Assembly (NCBI RefSeq): GCF_025602895.1
Contig: NW_026516234.1
Coordinates: 62,001-126,000, forward strand
DNA length: 64,000 bases
From: Polychytrium aggregatum
Lineage: Eukaryota > Chytridiomycota > Chytridiomycetes > Polychytriales
Direction of reading: 5' to 3'
The notes under the pieces are model-generated. The model was not told the origin of the DNA. It saw nothing but the letters and a program-made list of their open reading frames with translations, and made no database searches. The position numbers and the translations under genes were made by a program. Positions 18,342-29,388 of this stretch are shown piece after piece. Positions within the stretch are counted from its first letter, which is position 1; every line of letters begins with the position of its first letter.

Positions 18342-19840
18342 ATGGCCCAACTCTCACTCGAACACAGCCCAGACATCTTCGCCGTCGTGTGCTGCAACGA
18401 CAGCTTCCAGCTTGCCCTCGACCTGAACACCATCAAGACCCTCCTCCGAGTTTGCAAACGAGTCCGCCCTCTGCTGAGCTTCAAGCTCGCTCGTTTCCAC
18501 ACCTGGTGTCAAAGGCCGAGCTCTGTCGCTCTGGCGAATCGCTGCAGATCGGCCTGACCCCCAGCGAGACGATTGCGCTCTCGCTACACTGCGAGAACCA
18601 AGACACTGGCAGCCAGTCCTGGCTCGTTGCTCTGGCGGACCAAGGAAACGCATCTGCCTCCTATCTCCTTGCCAGGGTCCTGCAAATCGAGCTTCACGAA
18701 GTGCGGGCGGTGGACTACCGTGCGTTTTCGTCCATAAAACCGCAATTTATCCACCGGCTCAAGTCGGCAGCCGATTCTGGCCATCCAATGGCACAGTTCT
18801 ACCAGGCTGGCTGTTTCCTCAGCGGCTCTGGATTCGACCGAGACCACGCAAAGGCCGTCGAGCTGTACCGCAGTCTTGCGGATCGCAGAATCCCTCGGGC
18901 CCAAGTCGCTCTCGGACGATGTTATGAGAATGGCGAAGGTGTCGATCAAGACTTTGACTCAGCCATCGAGTGGTATTCCAAGGCAGCAAACCAAGGCAGC
19001 GAAGACGGTCGACTCCACATTGTGTTCCTGCAAGCATGGTTCTCGTTCATCGGCCGTGGTGTCGAGCCGAGCGACATCGATGCCTTCAACCGCTGGCAGG
19101 AAGTCAGCATCCAGTCCACCGATCCGATCATCAAACCCATCGCCACTCACATGGTCGGATGGATGCACTACCTTGGCCGGGGCACCCAGCGATCTCAGGA
19201 AGAGGGAGCCAAGCTCATCCGAGAGAGCAAGTCAAAGGACTTCCCTCTGGAAGAAGACAACTCTCTGGCTGGATTCAATCATGGCAGCTCCCACTCACCC
19301 GCATCTCGCAAGTTCCACCAGCTGTGTGAGCTGGGATCGGAGCGAGACTGGCTCTGCAAGCACTTGATGGCTGTGTGTCTGATGAACGGACTCGGAACTG
19401 CGGAGGATGCAAAGAAGGCGGCGGGTATGTTTGAGCAGCTCGCCATCGACGGTCACAGCGACAGCCAAGTATGGATTGGAAGGTGCTGCTTCTACGGCAG
19501 AGGAATATCCGAGGACAACGACAGGGCACTTGAGTGGTTCAGCGAGTCGGCACGCCAAGGCAACTCGTATGGGCAGTGGAAGGTTGGTGTGTGCTATTCC
19601 AACGGATACGGAACCGCTGAGGATGTTGCCAAGGCAGCAGAGTGGTATCGCCGGTCGGCCGAGCAAGGAAATCGATACGGACAGGGCTGTCTCGGCGTGA
19701 GCTTTCTTGATGGCCGCGGGGTTTCCCACGGGCCATCGACCACCCCGAGAAGCACGGCAAGTGGCTGTGATATCAATGCAATTGGACAGATGAGAGCCGA
19801 GGACAAAATAATAGTATTCTTTCCAACCGCAGATGTTCGC

Positions 19841-19871
<31 letters not shown>

Positions 19872-19930
19872 TCGTTCGTTCGTTCGTTCGTTCGTTCGTT
19901 CGTTCGTTCGTTCGTTCGTTCGTTCAATGA
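18342..19930 (+). pseudogene. Sel1-like repeat protein with a probable frameshift
   Basis: The N-terminal frame starts at 18342 (MAQLSLEHSPDIFAVVC..) and encodes an F-box-like leucine-rich start ending LLSFKLARFH. The main frame then continues in a different phase from about 18504 (LVSKAELCRSGESL). The switch falls at a CACAC run (18498-18503): removing one AC would give one open frame. Downstream are at least six Sel1/TPR-like repeats, each with an AxxxxxxGxGxxxDxxKAxExYxxAAxxG pattern, such as GRCYENGEGVDQDFDSAIEW and GVCYSNGYGTAEDVAKAAEW. Sel1 proteins scaffold signalling or ER-degradation complexes. The end is uncertain, because the frame runs into a TTCG microsatellite encoding repeated Arg-Ser-Phe-Val. 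The break could be a true lesion, a sequencing error or an unrecognised splice. Confidence 0.6.
19844..19925. repeat. (TTCG)n microsatellite, about 20 units
   Basis: Uninterrupted tetranucleotide repeat TTCG for 82 bases. A four-base unit cycles through all three frames, so each insertion or loss changes the reading frame at the 3' end of the Sel1 gene. Confidence 0.95.
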
Positions 19931-20435
19931 GAGAATCGACTTTGCTTTTGCGGCTGCGCCTCTGTTTGTCCGTCTTTGCTGTCCTCTTTGCCGCTGCCGC
20001 CACTTCGACCCCCATGCGCTGCCCCCACCACCCCCACCACCCGCGGCGGCTTATTCGGACAGTCATCGCTTCAATGCACTGCCGTTCAATTCAGGCAGCG
20101 TTACTTGTCCGCCTGTGCCCGACCGCTTGTGCCCGCCCGCTGCGCACCCCCCACGCCACCGGCCCGCAGCACAGCACAGGCCCCGACTTGCCTTGTCGCC
20201 GTCCGGATGCGGGCGCCTGTGGCCGTGCACGGATCGCGCCCACGCCGCGTCTGCCTGCCCGCCCATGCGCCACCGCCTTCGTGTCGCGTGGAACATTCGA
20301 CGCCGTCTCCCTCCCCGCCCATGGCTATTTAATGCTCTTCCCGCGGCCTTCTCGCTCGGGTTCGCACTTTTGTTCCTTCTGGCTTTTGTCGCCCAACGTT
20401 CTCGATCGATCGGCCCTGCAGTCGCCTGTCCAGCC

Positions 20436-22081
20436 ATGAACCCCCTCGCCGTCCGCTCCTGGGCATTCGCCTCTCTGGCTCTTGCGTCCCTCTTGGCCGC
20501 CGCACCCGCTGGCCACGATCTGAACGCTCTCCGACCCTACATCGGTGGCCACCAGGCCGCCAACCTGGCCACGCTCCCCTCGCTGCAGATTCCTCCCCCC
20601 ATGCCCAAGTGTAAGCACGTTTGTCTGTCGGCAGCAATGCGGGATATGCCATGACGTTACTGACCCTGCCAATCAACCATGCTGTCCCCCTTCCCATGTC
20701 TCCAGCCTGGCCGCCGGATGATCAGCAGCACTTTATCCCTGCCTCGTTCCTCGCCGACCCCCTTGTCCAAGAGTAAGCTCTTCGGCACATCCTTCTTCCC
20801 CGACTGGACCATCTCGAGTGACCGTCGATCCTCCGCCTCGCTGCTTACCCCACCTCATCCCCCTCTGTTTGGATCCCTCAGCGCCCTGGCCTATGTGCAA
20901 GCCGTGGTGCCCGCCAGTATCCTCAACATCCCTGTGTCGACCTACGTCAGCGGACCCACTGTCAAATATCTCTCTGATCGTGAGTGTCTCCAAGACAACG
21001 TTGGCTTGTTGCGACGCATTTTGCTCCATTCTGGTCCATGTGCTGGCCTGGGCAAGTGCTTCACGATAAAAGTCCCCGGGACACTCACCCCCTGCTCTCG
21101 CTCTCTATCTCTGCACGCCACCCACCCTGCCCCATCCATGATCTTGCCGCAGCCGTCGCCAACTGCTACTGGCCCGCGAATCAATGCGTTCGCACCACTG
21201 CCACCGCAAACTACAAGCCCGATGTCTTCCAGTGCCCCCAGCAGAGCACATGGGGAATCTCCTTTGACGACGGACCGACCAACGACACCGTCAACCACTA
21301 CGACTCCATTGCCATCCGCGCCCAGCTCGACAAGATGAAAATCAAGGCTACCTTCTTCATTGTCGGAACAAACCTCATCGAGAGCCCAAACATTGTCCTG
21401 GACGAATACAACGACGGCCACCAGATCGGCGTCCACACCTGGACCCACCATCCCCTCACCTCGTGCACCAACGAGCAGATCGTTGCCGAGATCAAGTACA
21501 CCGAGGCCCTGATCTACAAAACCATCGGCCAAGTGCCCAACTTTTTCCGCCCTCCCTATGGTGACATTGATGACCGTGTCCGCTCCATCCTTGGTGCCCT
21601 CGGCTACACCATCACCATCTGGGACAAGGACGACTTTGCCGCCGACCAGGCCACCACCTCGACTGCCATCGCGCAGGGCCTGATCAACAACGTCACCTCG
21701 CAGTGGCTCCTCCCCAACCAGCCCGGATTCGTCTCCCTCAGCCACGACATCACCCCGTTCACCAGCGAGGTTGTCCTCGGCTACCTCAAGTACATTGATG
21801 CAAACCGCGCCAGCATTCCGCTGACCATCGAGCCCGTCGGAACCTGCGTGAACCAGCCCTGGTACCGCTCCAACTCGACCTCTGCCACCTCAAGCGCGTC
21901 CTCGTCCGCTGCTGGTGCCTCGGCCACCGGAGCCTCCGGAGCCGCGAGCACTGCAGCCTCCACTGCTCCTGCCGGTAGCCTCAGCGCCTCCGGTGCCGCT
22001 TCGACCCGAGCCATGTCAGCCAGCACCATTGCAACGGCCCTTGCCACCGCGGCATTCGCTCTCATTGCCGTGCTCGCCTAA
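20436..22081 (+). CDS. Chitin deacetylase, GPI-anchored (CE4 polysaccharide deacetylase)
   Basis: Four exons in phase: 20436-20610, 20706-20772, 20882-20979 and 21153-22081 (1269 nt, 422 aa). Signal peptide MNPLAVRSWAFASLALASLL. The NodB/CE4 domain is in exon 4: motif 1 FDDGPTNDT (catalytic base D152, metal-binding D153), motif 2 HTWTHH (metal ligands H208 and H212), motif 3 RPPYGD (R246). The enzyme removes acetyl groups from chitin to make chitosan in the cell wall, outside the plasma membrane. The last 80 residues are Ser/Ala-rich and end in a hydrophobic tail (ATALATAAFALIAVLA) as expected for GPI attachment. Length and domain order match fungal CDA proteins. Cell-wall neighbours at 14185, 22888 and 25127 suggest a surface-protein neighbourhood. 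Confidence 0.92.
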
Positions 22082-22887
22082 TAAGCCCACTTGTTACAAG
22101 GGGCTTTCCGCCGTCCTCTCACCCATCATTTCCCGGCCACTGTGGCTTCGAGGGACCAAGCCTTATTTCCTCTATTACTACTCCGTGTGGTGTTCCACTC
22201 GATGTGGTGCCCTACTCCGTGAGGTGTCCTACTCCGTGTGGCGTCCTACGCTTGATGCAAGCATTGTCTTTCGGGCCCACTCTCTCACTTTTTGAGCATC
22301 ATCCGCCAAGGCCCATTTTCAACCAGCCCATCGGCTTTTAGTAGAAGCAAACCTTTTCATTTCATCCTCACCCTATTTAAACTCATATCATTCCCCTCCC
22401 CCACAACGAGCCCAAGAACGAGAGCGAACAAAAATATGGATAAACTCAAACTTTCCCCCCCCCGAGAGTGTGGATCACTACTGTTGTTTCCTTCCCCTCC
22501 CCCTCAGCCAGAAAATACATGCATACGGTGCTCGTTATGTTGAACTAACAGACCCAGTCTCGTTGGCATGTGCGCGCTATTACTCTATATCAGAAGGCGT
22601 CGAGGACACGGCGGTCGTTCTTGGAGAGGGATGGGACAGCAACTCCCTGCCATTGGTGCACGAGGCAGCAATCGTCCCTCGCCATCTTTAGGGCGTATTC
22701 AACGGCGGTGTATAATAATGACGTAGGCTCACGACGGCGTATCAGGCAGAGAGACATAGTATTCATAGCTTTCACTAACAGCAGGAACATAGATTAGTAC
22801 CGCGCATCGCGAGCAGCCAAGTCTTGGATGAGTAGGTTCACCGGTAGATAGTACTGATGGTCGAAGGGGCTGCGAAGGCACCATCAC
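22082..22887. other. Intergenic region between convergent genes
   Basis: About 800 bp between two stop codons. It includes three to four imperfect 16-17-bp units of the type CTACTCCGTGTGGTGT at about 22177-22250 and long pyrimidine tracts. No supported gene. Confidence 0.5.
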
Positions 22888-24117
22888 TCAGCGAGTGTAT
22901 GCAGGCGGGTTGGGGTCGTACATCTCCAGCTTGGTCGGTCCTGATCCGCCGACGGGAGCATACGCCGAGCTGCCGCCGCCATAGCCCGAGTTGGCGGCGA
23001 GCGGTGCGCTGGAGTATCCGTCGTATGGCATGGAGGTGGCTGGGTTGTTAAAATCACCCTTGCCGGAGCTCGCCACCGTTGTGATGGTACGGGGATGGTG
23101 GGCGGCAGGAGCGCCGGTCACATGAGGCTGGTGAGGAACATAGGCGTCTGCCGGAGGCTGAGGCATGCCGGAAGCAGACTGGACGGGCACGAGCGCAATG
23201 TCCTGCGATGGCACTGATGGAGGGGCTCCGTTTGGTGTATAGCTGTTGCTGTGGGCTGGGGCGTACATCGGAAGAGGGTTTGGGGATATCGGATTGGGCT
23301 GGAACGGGGCCGAGGTGTCATACTTGCCACTTGGCAGCCGGTTGGCGGACTGGTCAAAGGTCGGGTTGGCGGGTTGATAGGCGAACTGGTTACCGGGCTG
23401 GTTGCCGAACTGGTTGCCGAACTGGTTCGAGGGTGGGTTGGCGGACTCGTTGAGGATCGGTATGGGCTTGGATCGCCGAGAGCGGTAGACGAGGAAGCCG
23501 ACAATGGCGATCACAGCCACGGCACCGGCGGCACCTCCCGCGATGGCGCCAATAGGCAAGCTGGAATCGCTGCTGTCGGAAGAGGAGGGAGACGAGGCCG
23601 GACCAGATGCAGGAGCCGAACCAGGAACAGGGACATGGCTCGATGTAGCAGTTGAACCAGGGGCGGGGACGACCCTAGATGTCGCAGTTGTGCCAGGGGC
23701 GGGGACAGGGCCAGCTGCAGTAGTTGACGGCGAAGCGACGCTGCACTGCGTAGGAGTCCAGGTGGACGGGAACGAGAAGGTGCAAAAGTTGCTGCTGTCG
23801 CCAAAGAACAGGTCGCGGCAGGAGACATAGGGCTGGCCGGCGACAACACCAACGACGCAGGCAAAGTTGTCGTCTGTCGTGGCGCACGGGCTGATGGCTT
23901 GGTCCGAGAAGCTGCATCCGTTGAAGTTGCAGCACATGCGGGCGAGCAGGCGATGCTGCGAGTCCGAGGCCATCAGACTCTGGGCGCTGGTGATGTATTG
24001 GGGGGACACGCCGATGCAGTTGCCGGCGGTGAGGGTGCTGGTGGGGATGGTGCAATCATAGGTGCCCGGCTGGCTGCCTTGGACGCAGATCTGATTGACG
24101 CAATAGGTCTGGCTCAT
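22888..24117 (-). CDS. Cys-rich ectodomain, single TM, Pro/Gln-rich cytoplasmic tail
   Basis: Single exon, 409 aa from Met at 24117. The first 130 residues carry about twelve cysteines (CVNQICVQG, CCNFNGCSF, CATTDDNFACV, CRDLFF, CTFSF), suggesting a disulphide-bonded extracellular module. A Pro/Ala/Ser/Thr stalk with PVPAPGTTATS-like repeats follows, then a TM helix (IGAIAGGAAGAVAVIAIVGFLVY) with a basic stop-transfer RSRRSK. The tail has repeated NQFGNQ units and ends NPPAYTR, with a PPxY-like motif that could recruit WW-domain ubiquitin ligases. No signal peptide follows this Met, so a short upstream exon encoding one may be missing. The frame is open upstream to 24699 but that part does not look like protein. 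No family recognised; the plan resembles the Kre9/SH3 protein at 14185. Confidence 0.65.
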   Translation of the reverse strand: MSQTYCVNQICVQGSQPGTYDCTIPTSTLTAGNCIGVSPQYITSAQSLMASDSQHRLLARMCCNFNGCSFSDQAISPCATTDDNFACVVGVVAGQPYVSCRDLFFGDSSNFCTFSFPSTWTPTQCSVASPSTTAAGPVPAPGTTATSRVVPAPGSTATSSHVPVPGSAPASGPASSPSSSDSSDSSLPIGAIAGGAAGAVAVIAIVGFLVYRSRRSKPIPILNESANPPSNQFGNQFGNQPGNQFAYQPANPTFDQSANRLPSGKYDTSAPFQPNPISPNPLPMYAPAHSNSYTPNGAPPSVPSQDIALVPVQSASGMPQPPADAYVPHQPHVTGAPAAHHPRTITTVASSGKGDFNNPATSMPYDGYSSAPLAANSGYGGGSSAYAPVGGSGPTKLEMYDPNPPAYTR

Positions 24118-25017
24118 GGCGGGTGAAGAGATCGTGCGTAGATGTCGCTGTGTGGGAGTAGGATCGACCGGAGCAGGATCCGACCAAGGGAAGAAACCTT
24201 GGAGAGCCGAAGAAACAGCGAGGCTTTTCTGGCAGTGGCAATGCACCAGCCATACCGTGGGGCTTCCGAGCTGGTGGAGGCGAGGGGGGAAAACAGAGGA
24301 CGGGCAACAGAGGACGGGCAACAAGAGGGACAGCCGACCCGGCGCCGTGCGCGCACGATTTGTTTGCTTTCCATTTTCGCCCGCGTGCAGTGGTCTTTGT
24401 CGCTGGAGAGTCGATTGCTTGCAACTCAAAACGTCTTGCACAATGGCTTGCGCCGACACGACAACGTGGGACATGGTCAACTCGAGATACACATGATCGA
24501 CGCCCAAGAGGTCATGACGACAGAGCACCCAAGGCCGCCAACACGGCAAGAGAGCCTTCACCCCAGCCCCTGAGGACGAGTCTTTGCTCACATGCTCCGC
24601 GCCAGGCGGTTGCGGATGTGCACGAATCTTGGCTGATCTCTGGGGCGGACCGGCTGTGAGGGAATTGTCGAGCCAATCCAGTGCCAGATGTGTATACACT
24701 CCGGCTGATCACTTGGGCTGGATTAGCTGTGGGGATTGTCGAGCCAATCCCCCCCCCGCACCGCGCGCGCCGGCTTGTGGTGCGAGTTGCACTGTGCCGC
24801 TTCGCCTTCACAGCATCGCAGGCGGCAACAAGCAGTCCGGCTATGGAGGGTCTGGCCTCGATCACATGCGCTGTACTTTATCTTGTTCATTTCGGCAGAA
24901 AACGATCACATCCCAAACAAATCCATACAGCCGCCGTCGCTCTGCCCGGTGCAACGCTGCAAAGCAGACCAGGCAGGCAAAGCCCAGCGGCGATGTACTT
25001 CGCCTCCGGCTCTAGAA

Positions 25018-25025
25018 TATAAAAA
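25018..25025 (+). promoter_or_regulatory. TATA box of the small secreted protein gene
   Basis: TATAAAAA, 109-102 bases upstream of the ATG at 25127, followed by a CT-rich leader. It is the clearest TATA element in the window and suggests strong or regulated expression. Confidence 0.65.
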
Positions 25026-25126
25026 CCACCCTCCCGCCGCTCTCACTTCCACCACCATCACAATCCGCCTCTTCGACCACCACTTCGACCGCCACTACCA
25101 CCACCACTACTTCTACCGCTACCACC

Positions 25127-25624
25127 ATGCAGTTCAAGCTCTCCTGCCTCATTGCCCTCGCCGCTGCCTCGGCCGTCCAGGTCCAGGCCCAGGCTACTCC
25201 TGGCGCCCAGCTCTGCACCTCCATTGGCATGTGTGTCAAGAGCACGACCACCGGCAACTACTGCTACGATGACATCATGCAGAGTGCCCAGTCCCTGGCC
25301 ACCACAACCGACCCCGCCGCCGCTGCCAAGATCCTGTGCACCCAGTGCTACCACGATGTGATCGTCTGGTTCGAGAGCAACTCCGCGGCCAACCCCACTA
25401 CCGCAAGCCAGTTCCAGGCCATGACCACTCAGATCAACTCGGTCTGCGGTGCCAACTTCCTGAGCAACTCGCCCGCCCCCGCCGCCAGCTCCGCTGCTGC
25501 CCCCGCCACCTCCGCCCCTGCCCCCTCCAGCCCTGCTCCCGCCAAAAGCTCGGCCGGCACCTCCAAGCTCTCGCTCGGCGCCGCCCTCATCGGCGGTGTT
25601 GCTCTCGCTGCCACGATGTTCTAA
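25127..25624 (+). CDS. Small secreted Cys-containing GPI-anchored protein
   Basis: Single exon, 165 aa. Signal peptide MQFKLSCLIALAAASAVQVQAQ. The mature part has six cysteines (LCTSIGMCV, YCYD, LCTQCY, VCG) over about 90 residues, then an Ala/Pro/Ser-rich linker (about 115-145) and a C-terminal hydrophobic tail (LGAALIGGVALAATMF) typical of a GPI signal. Proteins of this kind sit on the plasma membrane or wall. No enzymatic motif is seen. Strongly biased codon use (C-ending codons) and the good TATA box point to high expression. Confidence 0.8.
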   Translation: MQFKLSCLIALAAASAVQVQAQATPGAQLCTSIGMCVKSTTTGNYCYDDIMQSAQSLATTTDPAAAAKILCTQCYHDVIVWFESNSAANPTTASQFQAMTTQINSVCGANFLSNSPAPAASSAAAPATSAPAPSSPAPAKSSAGTSKLSLGAALIGGVALAATMF

Positions 25625-25833
25625 TCGTCGATGAATATCGAGCCATCTGCCTCACCCTGTACATGTTCTATGATTGGCATCGTAAGCCCTCCTATATGTC
25701 CCATGTACTTTTATATATCTCTCTGTCAACACATACAGCAGCTATTGCTTGCCAATACATATGTTTGTTGTCAAGTCATCCGTTTGCAGCTTCTTGCCTT
25801 CGTCGCTCCCACGCGGCAAATCTTGTTGCATTC

Positions 25834-27271
25834 TCAAGTGGTGTGGCTCAGCGCGCCGCTATACCCAAATCCTTTGGGTCCAAACTTCTTCCCATAACAT
25901 GAGCGACAGAAGATGGCGCTGTCTCGTTCGGCCACCGACGACGAGTCCAAAGTCCGGTTGCATTCGCTGTTGGCCGTCCCCCATCCCGTTGTGGCAAACA
26001 TATGTCACCGCGAAACCAATGCCAGCCGCCAGCAGCAGTAGGATTAGATCCATTGGCAGACACCGCGAGCTCCGTCAGTGATTTCTGCTCGTGAGCGACA
26101 GCACTTCGCGGCCATAACTTGCAGATGCGAACGAGAGCACTCACGAGCACAGGAAGCAAGACTTGTGGTACTTTGTGTTTCCAGGGCCAAGCGCCTGCTC
26201 GGCAAAGTATACGGCCTTTCCACAGCGAGGGCACATGTCGGTCGAGCCAAAATTGGGCTTGGTGCTTGGTGCAGCTGAAACAGAAGCTGCCATGGGTGCT
26301 GCTGTCGGTGGTGCTGCTGGTGGTGGTGCTGGTTCGGCAGAAGCAACGGTGCCCGTCCCTGGTTCGGCAGTGCCCTGGCCCTGGCCCTGGTTGGACTGGG
26401 GCTTGCCTTCACAGTGGAGAAAAGCACCACCACCGCAGCCGCCGTATCCTGGCCCCATCACACGAGACAACGACCGTCAAATATCAATGAAATGCTTGCC
26501 GACTCTTGCGCGGGCTTCTTCATTGAGTTTCCATGTCCGGTGAATCCCATCGGCCGAGCCAAAAACTCTCCCAGGCTTGATCTGACCCCATGCACCAGGC
26601 AATTGAATACCGTCACATGTCTCTCAAGACCCATCAGAGATCAGGACTGGATGTCTCGTCGCAGGTCCGATGGCCTCACCTTTGGGACCAAAGAGCTTGC
26701 CATAGCAAGACTTGCAGTAAATCTCTCCGGCGCTTTCAGTCAAAGTGGTGGACTCGAGTCGTTTGCGGCATTCCTGGGCCCAGAGGCGATGAGCACGACC
26801 GGGCAGCAACAGGAGCAGCACATCGCAGAGCCCATCGGATTGAATTCGAACCACGACGCCATCATGGTTCGACGGTGTCTATCGCCGGAATCGTATCCCT
26901 CACACTCACCTTGCAGCTGAAGCAGCTCTTGTGCCAGGCCGAGCCTGCTCCGATAACCTGAATATCGAAAGACGGAAGGAGTAAGGCTCAGAATCCGACG
27001 AGGATATCGCTCCTTGTGAATAAGAGCGGACAGAGCACCGAGCGCCGAGCCCCGACGGAAACGGTCGTGTTGATTCCAAAGTGAGAATCGCGTGTGGGAA
27101 TGGACAGGTGATGGATAGTGCTGATGGTTGTGGTAGTGGTGGTGGAGGTGGTGTCGTGCAGCATCGTGACGGAATTGTTCCCATCCTCCTGGGAACTCTG
27201 CGAACCTCCTCGGCCTTGTATACGGATTTCGAACAGCGAGGACATTTGGTTGCTCCTCCCAGACCAGACAT
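25834..27271 (-). CDS. Two-LIM-domain protein (CRP/CSRP type)
   Basis: Five exons in phase: 27206-27271, 26910-26957, 26680-26773, 26145-26448 and 25834-25966 (645 nt, 214 aa). LIM1 is built from exons 1-3: [13 protein letters not shown], then WHKSCFSC, then [12 protein letters not shown] and [15 protein letters not shown] Gly-rich GYGGCGGG follows, as in CRP proteins. After a Pro/Ala/Gln linker, LIM2 reads [53 protein letters not shown]. All eight zinc ligands are present in each domain. CRP proteins bind actin-associated partners such as alpha-actinin and stabilise actin bundles. The first donor (GTTCGC) is weak but the join is supported by LIM1 continuity. Exon boundaries fall inside both zinc fingers. 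Confidence 0.9.
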
Positions 27272-27679
27272 GGTGCCGTGCGATGGGTTGGAGGCAATCA
27301 AACACCCAGGATGGAGACCGAGTAGAGCAACCGCAATTCAAATGCCCCGATGGCTTGAGAACAACCCTCCTTTCGGGACAGGCGAGGGAATGAAGGAAAG
27401 AATGAGGTGATGCTGATGCAAGCCAGCGGTGCATACGCCATCGATTCTTTGCAACCTGATCCGATCGGGGTGTGGCAGCACATGATCCATTGGCCAGACA
27501 CTCGACAAGATGTACTATCGAACGAATCGGGTCTGGTGACTGACCGAACACATTCCCGCCGAGTACTTGCGCCTTTGGAGATACAATCGCTCATATTGTC
27601 CTCCAGAACGGGCAGTGTATCCTTCAAGACACACGAGCAAATCGGGTGCTGCCACCATTGGGTTATCCTCAGCGCCAAC

Positions 27680-28037
27680 GCTTAAATCCGAAACAAACGA
27701 GACACACGCCCATCCCATTTCCCAGCGATATGTGAGACGTCCCGCGGAGAGCAAAGCCATAAGACAGGAAAACGATCACCTCTGCAGCCTCTAAGCGAGG
27801 GACACGAGTCGCTCTCTGGTCGCCACAGCCGCCCTGGATACGACCGTCATGATGCTCTTGGACATACTGAAGTGGTGGCAACTTGTGCAGGCTGTGAAGC
27901 ATCGCAGTGCAGCGGTGCGAAGATCAAGACTGCGGTGCTTGGCCATCGTAGCGACGGGTGGGTGTGTATTCAGGACCAGAAAAATAACAACCCTGACTTA
28001 GAACAGGAGGTCCCGTTTCGTTTTGGGAAAGCCATAA
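27680..28037 (-). mobile_element. Decayed miniature Fanzor-derived element, copy 3
   Basis: Ends resemble the family: AAATCC.GAAACAAACGAGAC on the left (compare TATCCAGAAATAAACGGGAC) and GGTCCCGTTTCGTTTTGG on the right (compare TGTCCCGTTTTTTATTGG). Internally, GCAAAGCCATAAGA.. through CGCTCTCTGGTCGCCACA aligns with GCAAAGCCACAAGA.. through CGCTCTCCGATCTCCACA of copies 1 and 2, by eye about two-thirds identical. The RuvC-III codons are damaged and include an early stop. Boundaries are approximate. Confidence 0.6.
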
Positions 28038-28071
28038 TCCACCTCTAGAGCAGCAGAGACGGCAACTCGCA

Positions 28072-29388
28072 TTAGGAAGAGCGACAAACGACGATGTACA
28101 CAAGCTCCAAACAGTATCGTTCCCACACTTTACTCTCATCAACCGCTCGCCGAACCGAGTCGATCCGATCCGATCCGATCCGATCCGGGCAGTGCAGCAA
28201 CAACGACAAACCTGTTGTCGTCAGCTCCTCCGGATGTGAAGATGGAATCGTGGCAGGATAGAGACCAACGAGCCAGCCGAGCTGGATCTTGAGCTCCTCG
28301 TATGCATCGCTAAAGCCGTGGTCGCCGTTGCATTCGCGACAGTGATGGCCAAGATTTCGAGCCCATTCGCTCACAAGGGTCGTTCCGTAGAGCCTGCCTG
28401 CTTTCCACAAAGCGGAATGAATCGGTGCCGCAGCGGTACAATACGGTGAGTGTTCTTTGTATGTGGTCGAAGCAGGAGGGGACAACAGCGTCGACTATCA
28501 ATATGGATTGAACGGCTGGCCCACAACCACAAGCACAGCCCCGATGTAATGGAATACAATTCAATGAAATACCATTCCCTTCCATGAATCACACCACATT
28601 ACTGCGCCAGCAACAGCCGCTCGACCAGGATGGCTCCGTCTCCACTCACCTTGGTCTCGGAGCCGCCGTCCGATCTCGACCAGGACCAAGCGCCACTGTC
28701 TGGCCAGACGGCGATAGAGCTCAATGCGAGTTTCGAGATTGTGGCTGGGGTTTTGCCAGACGGGCAGGCGATGAACCACCTCAGTGGCCAGGTGCAGATA
28801 CGCCAGGGCATCGACGGGGTAGCTCGCATCGATGGCCAGGCCCTCCGGCTCCCGTCCTGCGCGCGGCTCGGTGAAGTAGTCGAGGTGAAAGACCAGCGAG
28901 TCCTGCAAGGCCGCCAGGGCGGGGGCGACCCGGTTGAAGGCATAGTCGGAGCAGCGGTCGGGTCCCCATCGAGAGTATGGGAACGTTTCGTTGAGTCGCC
29001 GCTCGAGCTCCAGTAGGGTGTGCTTGGCGTGTGGGATGCTGAGAGCCGGCATCAGCCCCCTGACGTCTGAATCGAGCTGCGGATGCTGCTCGACGAGGCT
29101 GGCGACCAGATCCTGCAGCTGGGAGCGGTCGAGGGTCGCGAGCAGGCTGTGGAGACCCGGCCGTGACGTTTGTGGCGAGATGGGCGGCTCAGAGAGAGCA
29201 GCCAAATCGTTTGGTGAGGACCGGGAGACGAGTTGGGGATTCGCTGTTGGCTTCATGCGTTTGAAGTAGGCGTCCGATTCGGTTACCGACGAGACGCACT
29301 GCATCACAGCGGAACCTTCGTCGGCAGCCGAATAGTGGCGATGATAATGGTGGTGGTCTTCTATTGATTTGCGCTTCAGGGACAGCAT
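28072..29388 (-). CDS. STS1: Cut8/Sts1 proteasome nuclear tether, paralogue A
   Basis: Two exons in phase: 28650-29388 and 28072-28397 (about 354 aa). After a charged N-terminus (MLSLKRKSIEDHHHYHRHY) comes the six-helix-bundle domain of Cut8/Sts1: LHSLLATLDRSQLQDLVASL, LELERRLNETFPYSRW, DYAFNRVAPALAALQ, AYLHLATEVVHRLPVW, then IELYRRLARQWRLVLVEIG and, in exon 2, LVSEWARNLGHHC and ELKIQLGWLVGL. The family tethers 26S proteasomes at the nucleus and helps degrade mitotic regulators. A possible GTTTGT donor at 28211 could splice away the last 46 residues, which are not conserved with paralogue B, so the C-terminus is uncertain. It lies 830 bp downstream of paralogue B in the same orientation. Confidence 0.8.

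Noticed and set aside
24118-24699. N-terminal extension of the Cys-rich membrane protein
   Set aside because: The upstream codons lack a signal peptide and look like promoter DNA; a short separate signal-peptide exon is more likely but was not found.
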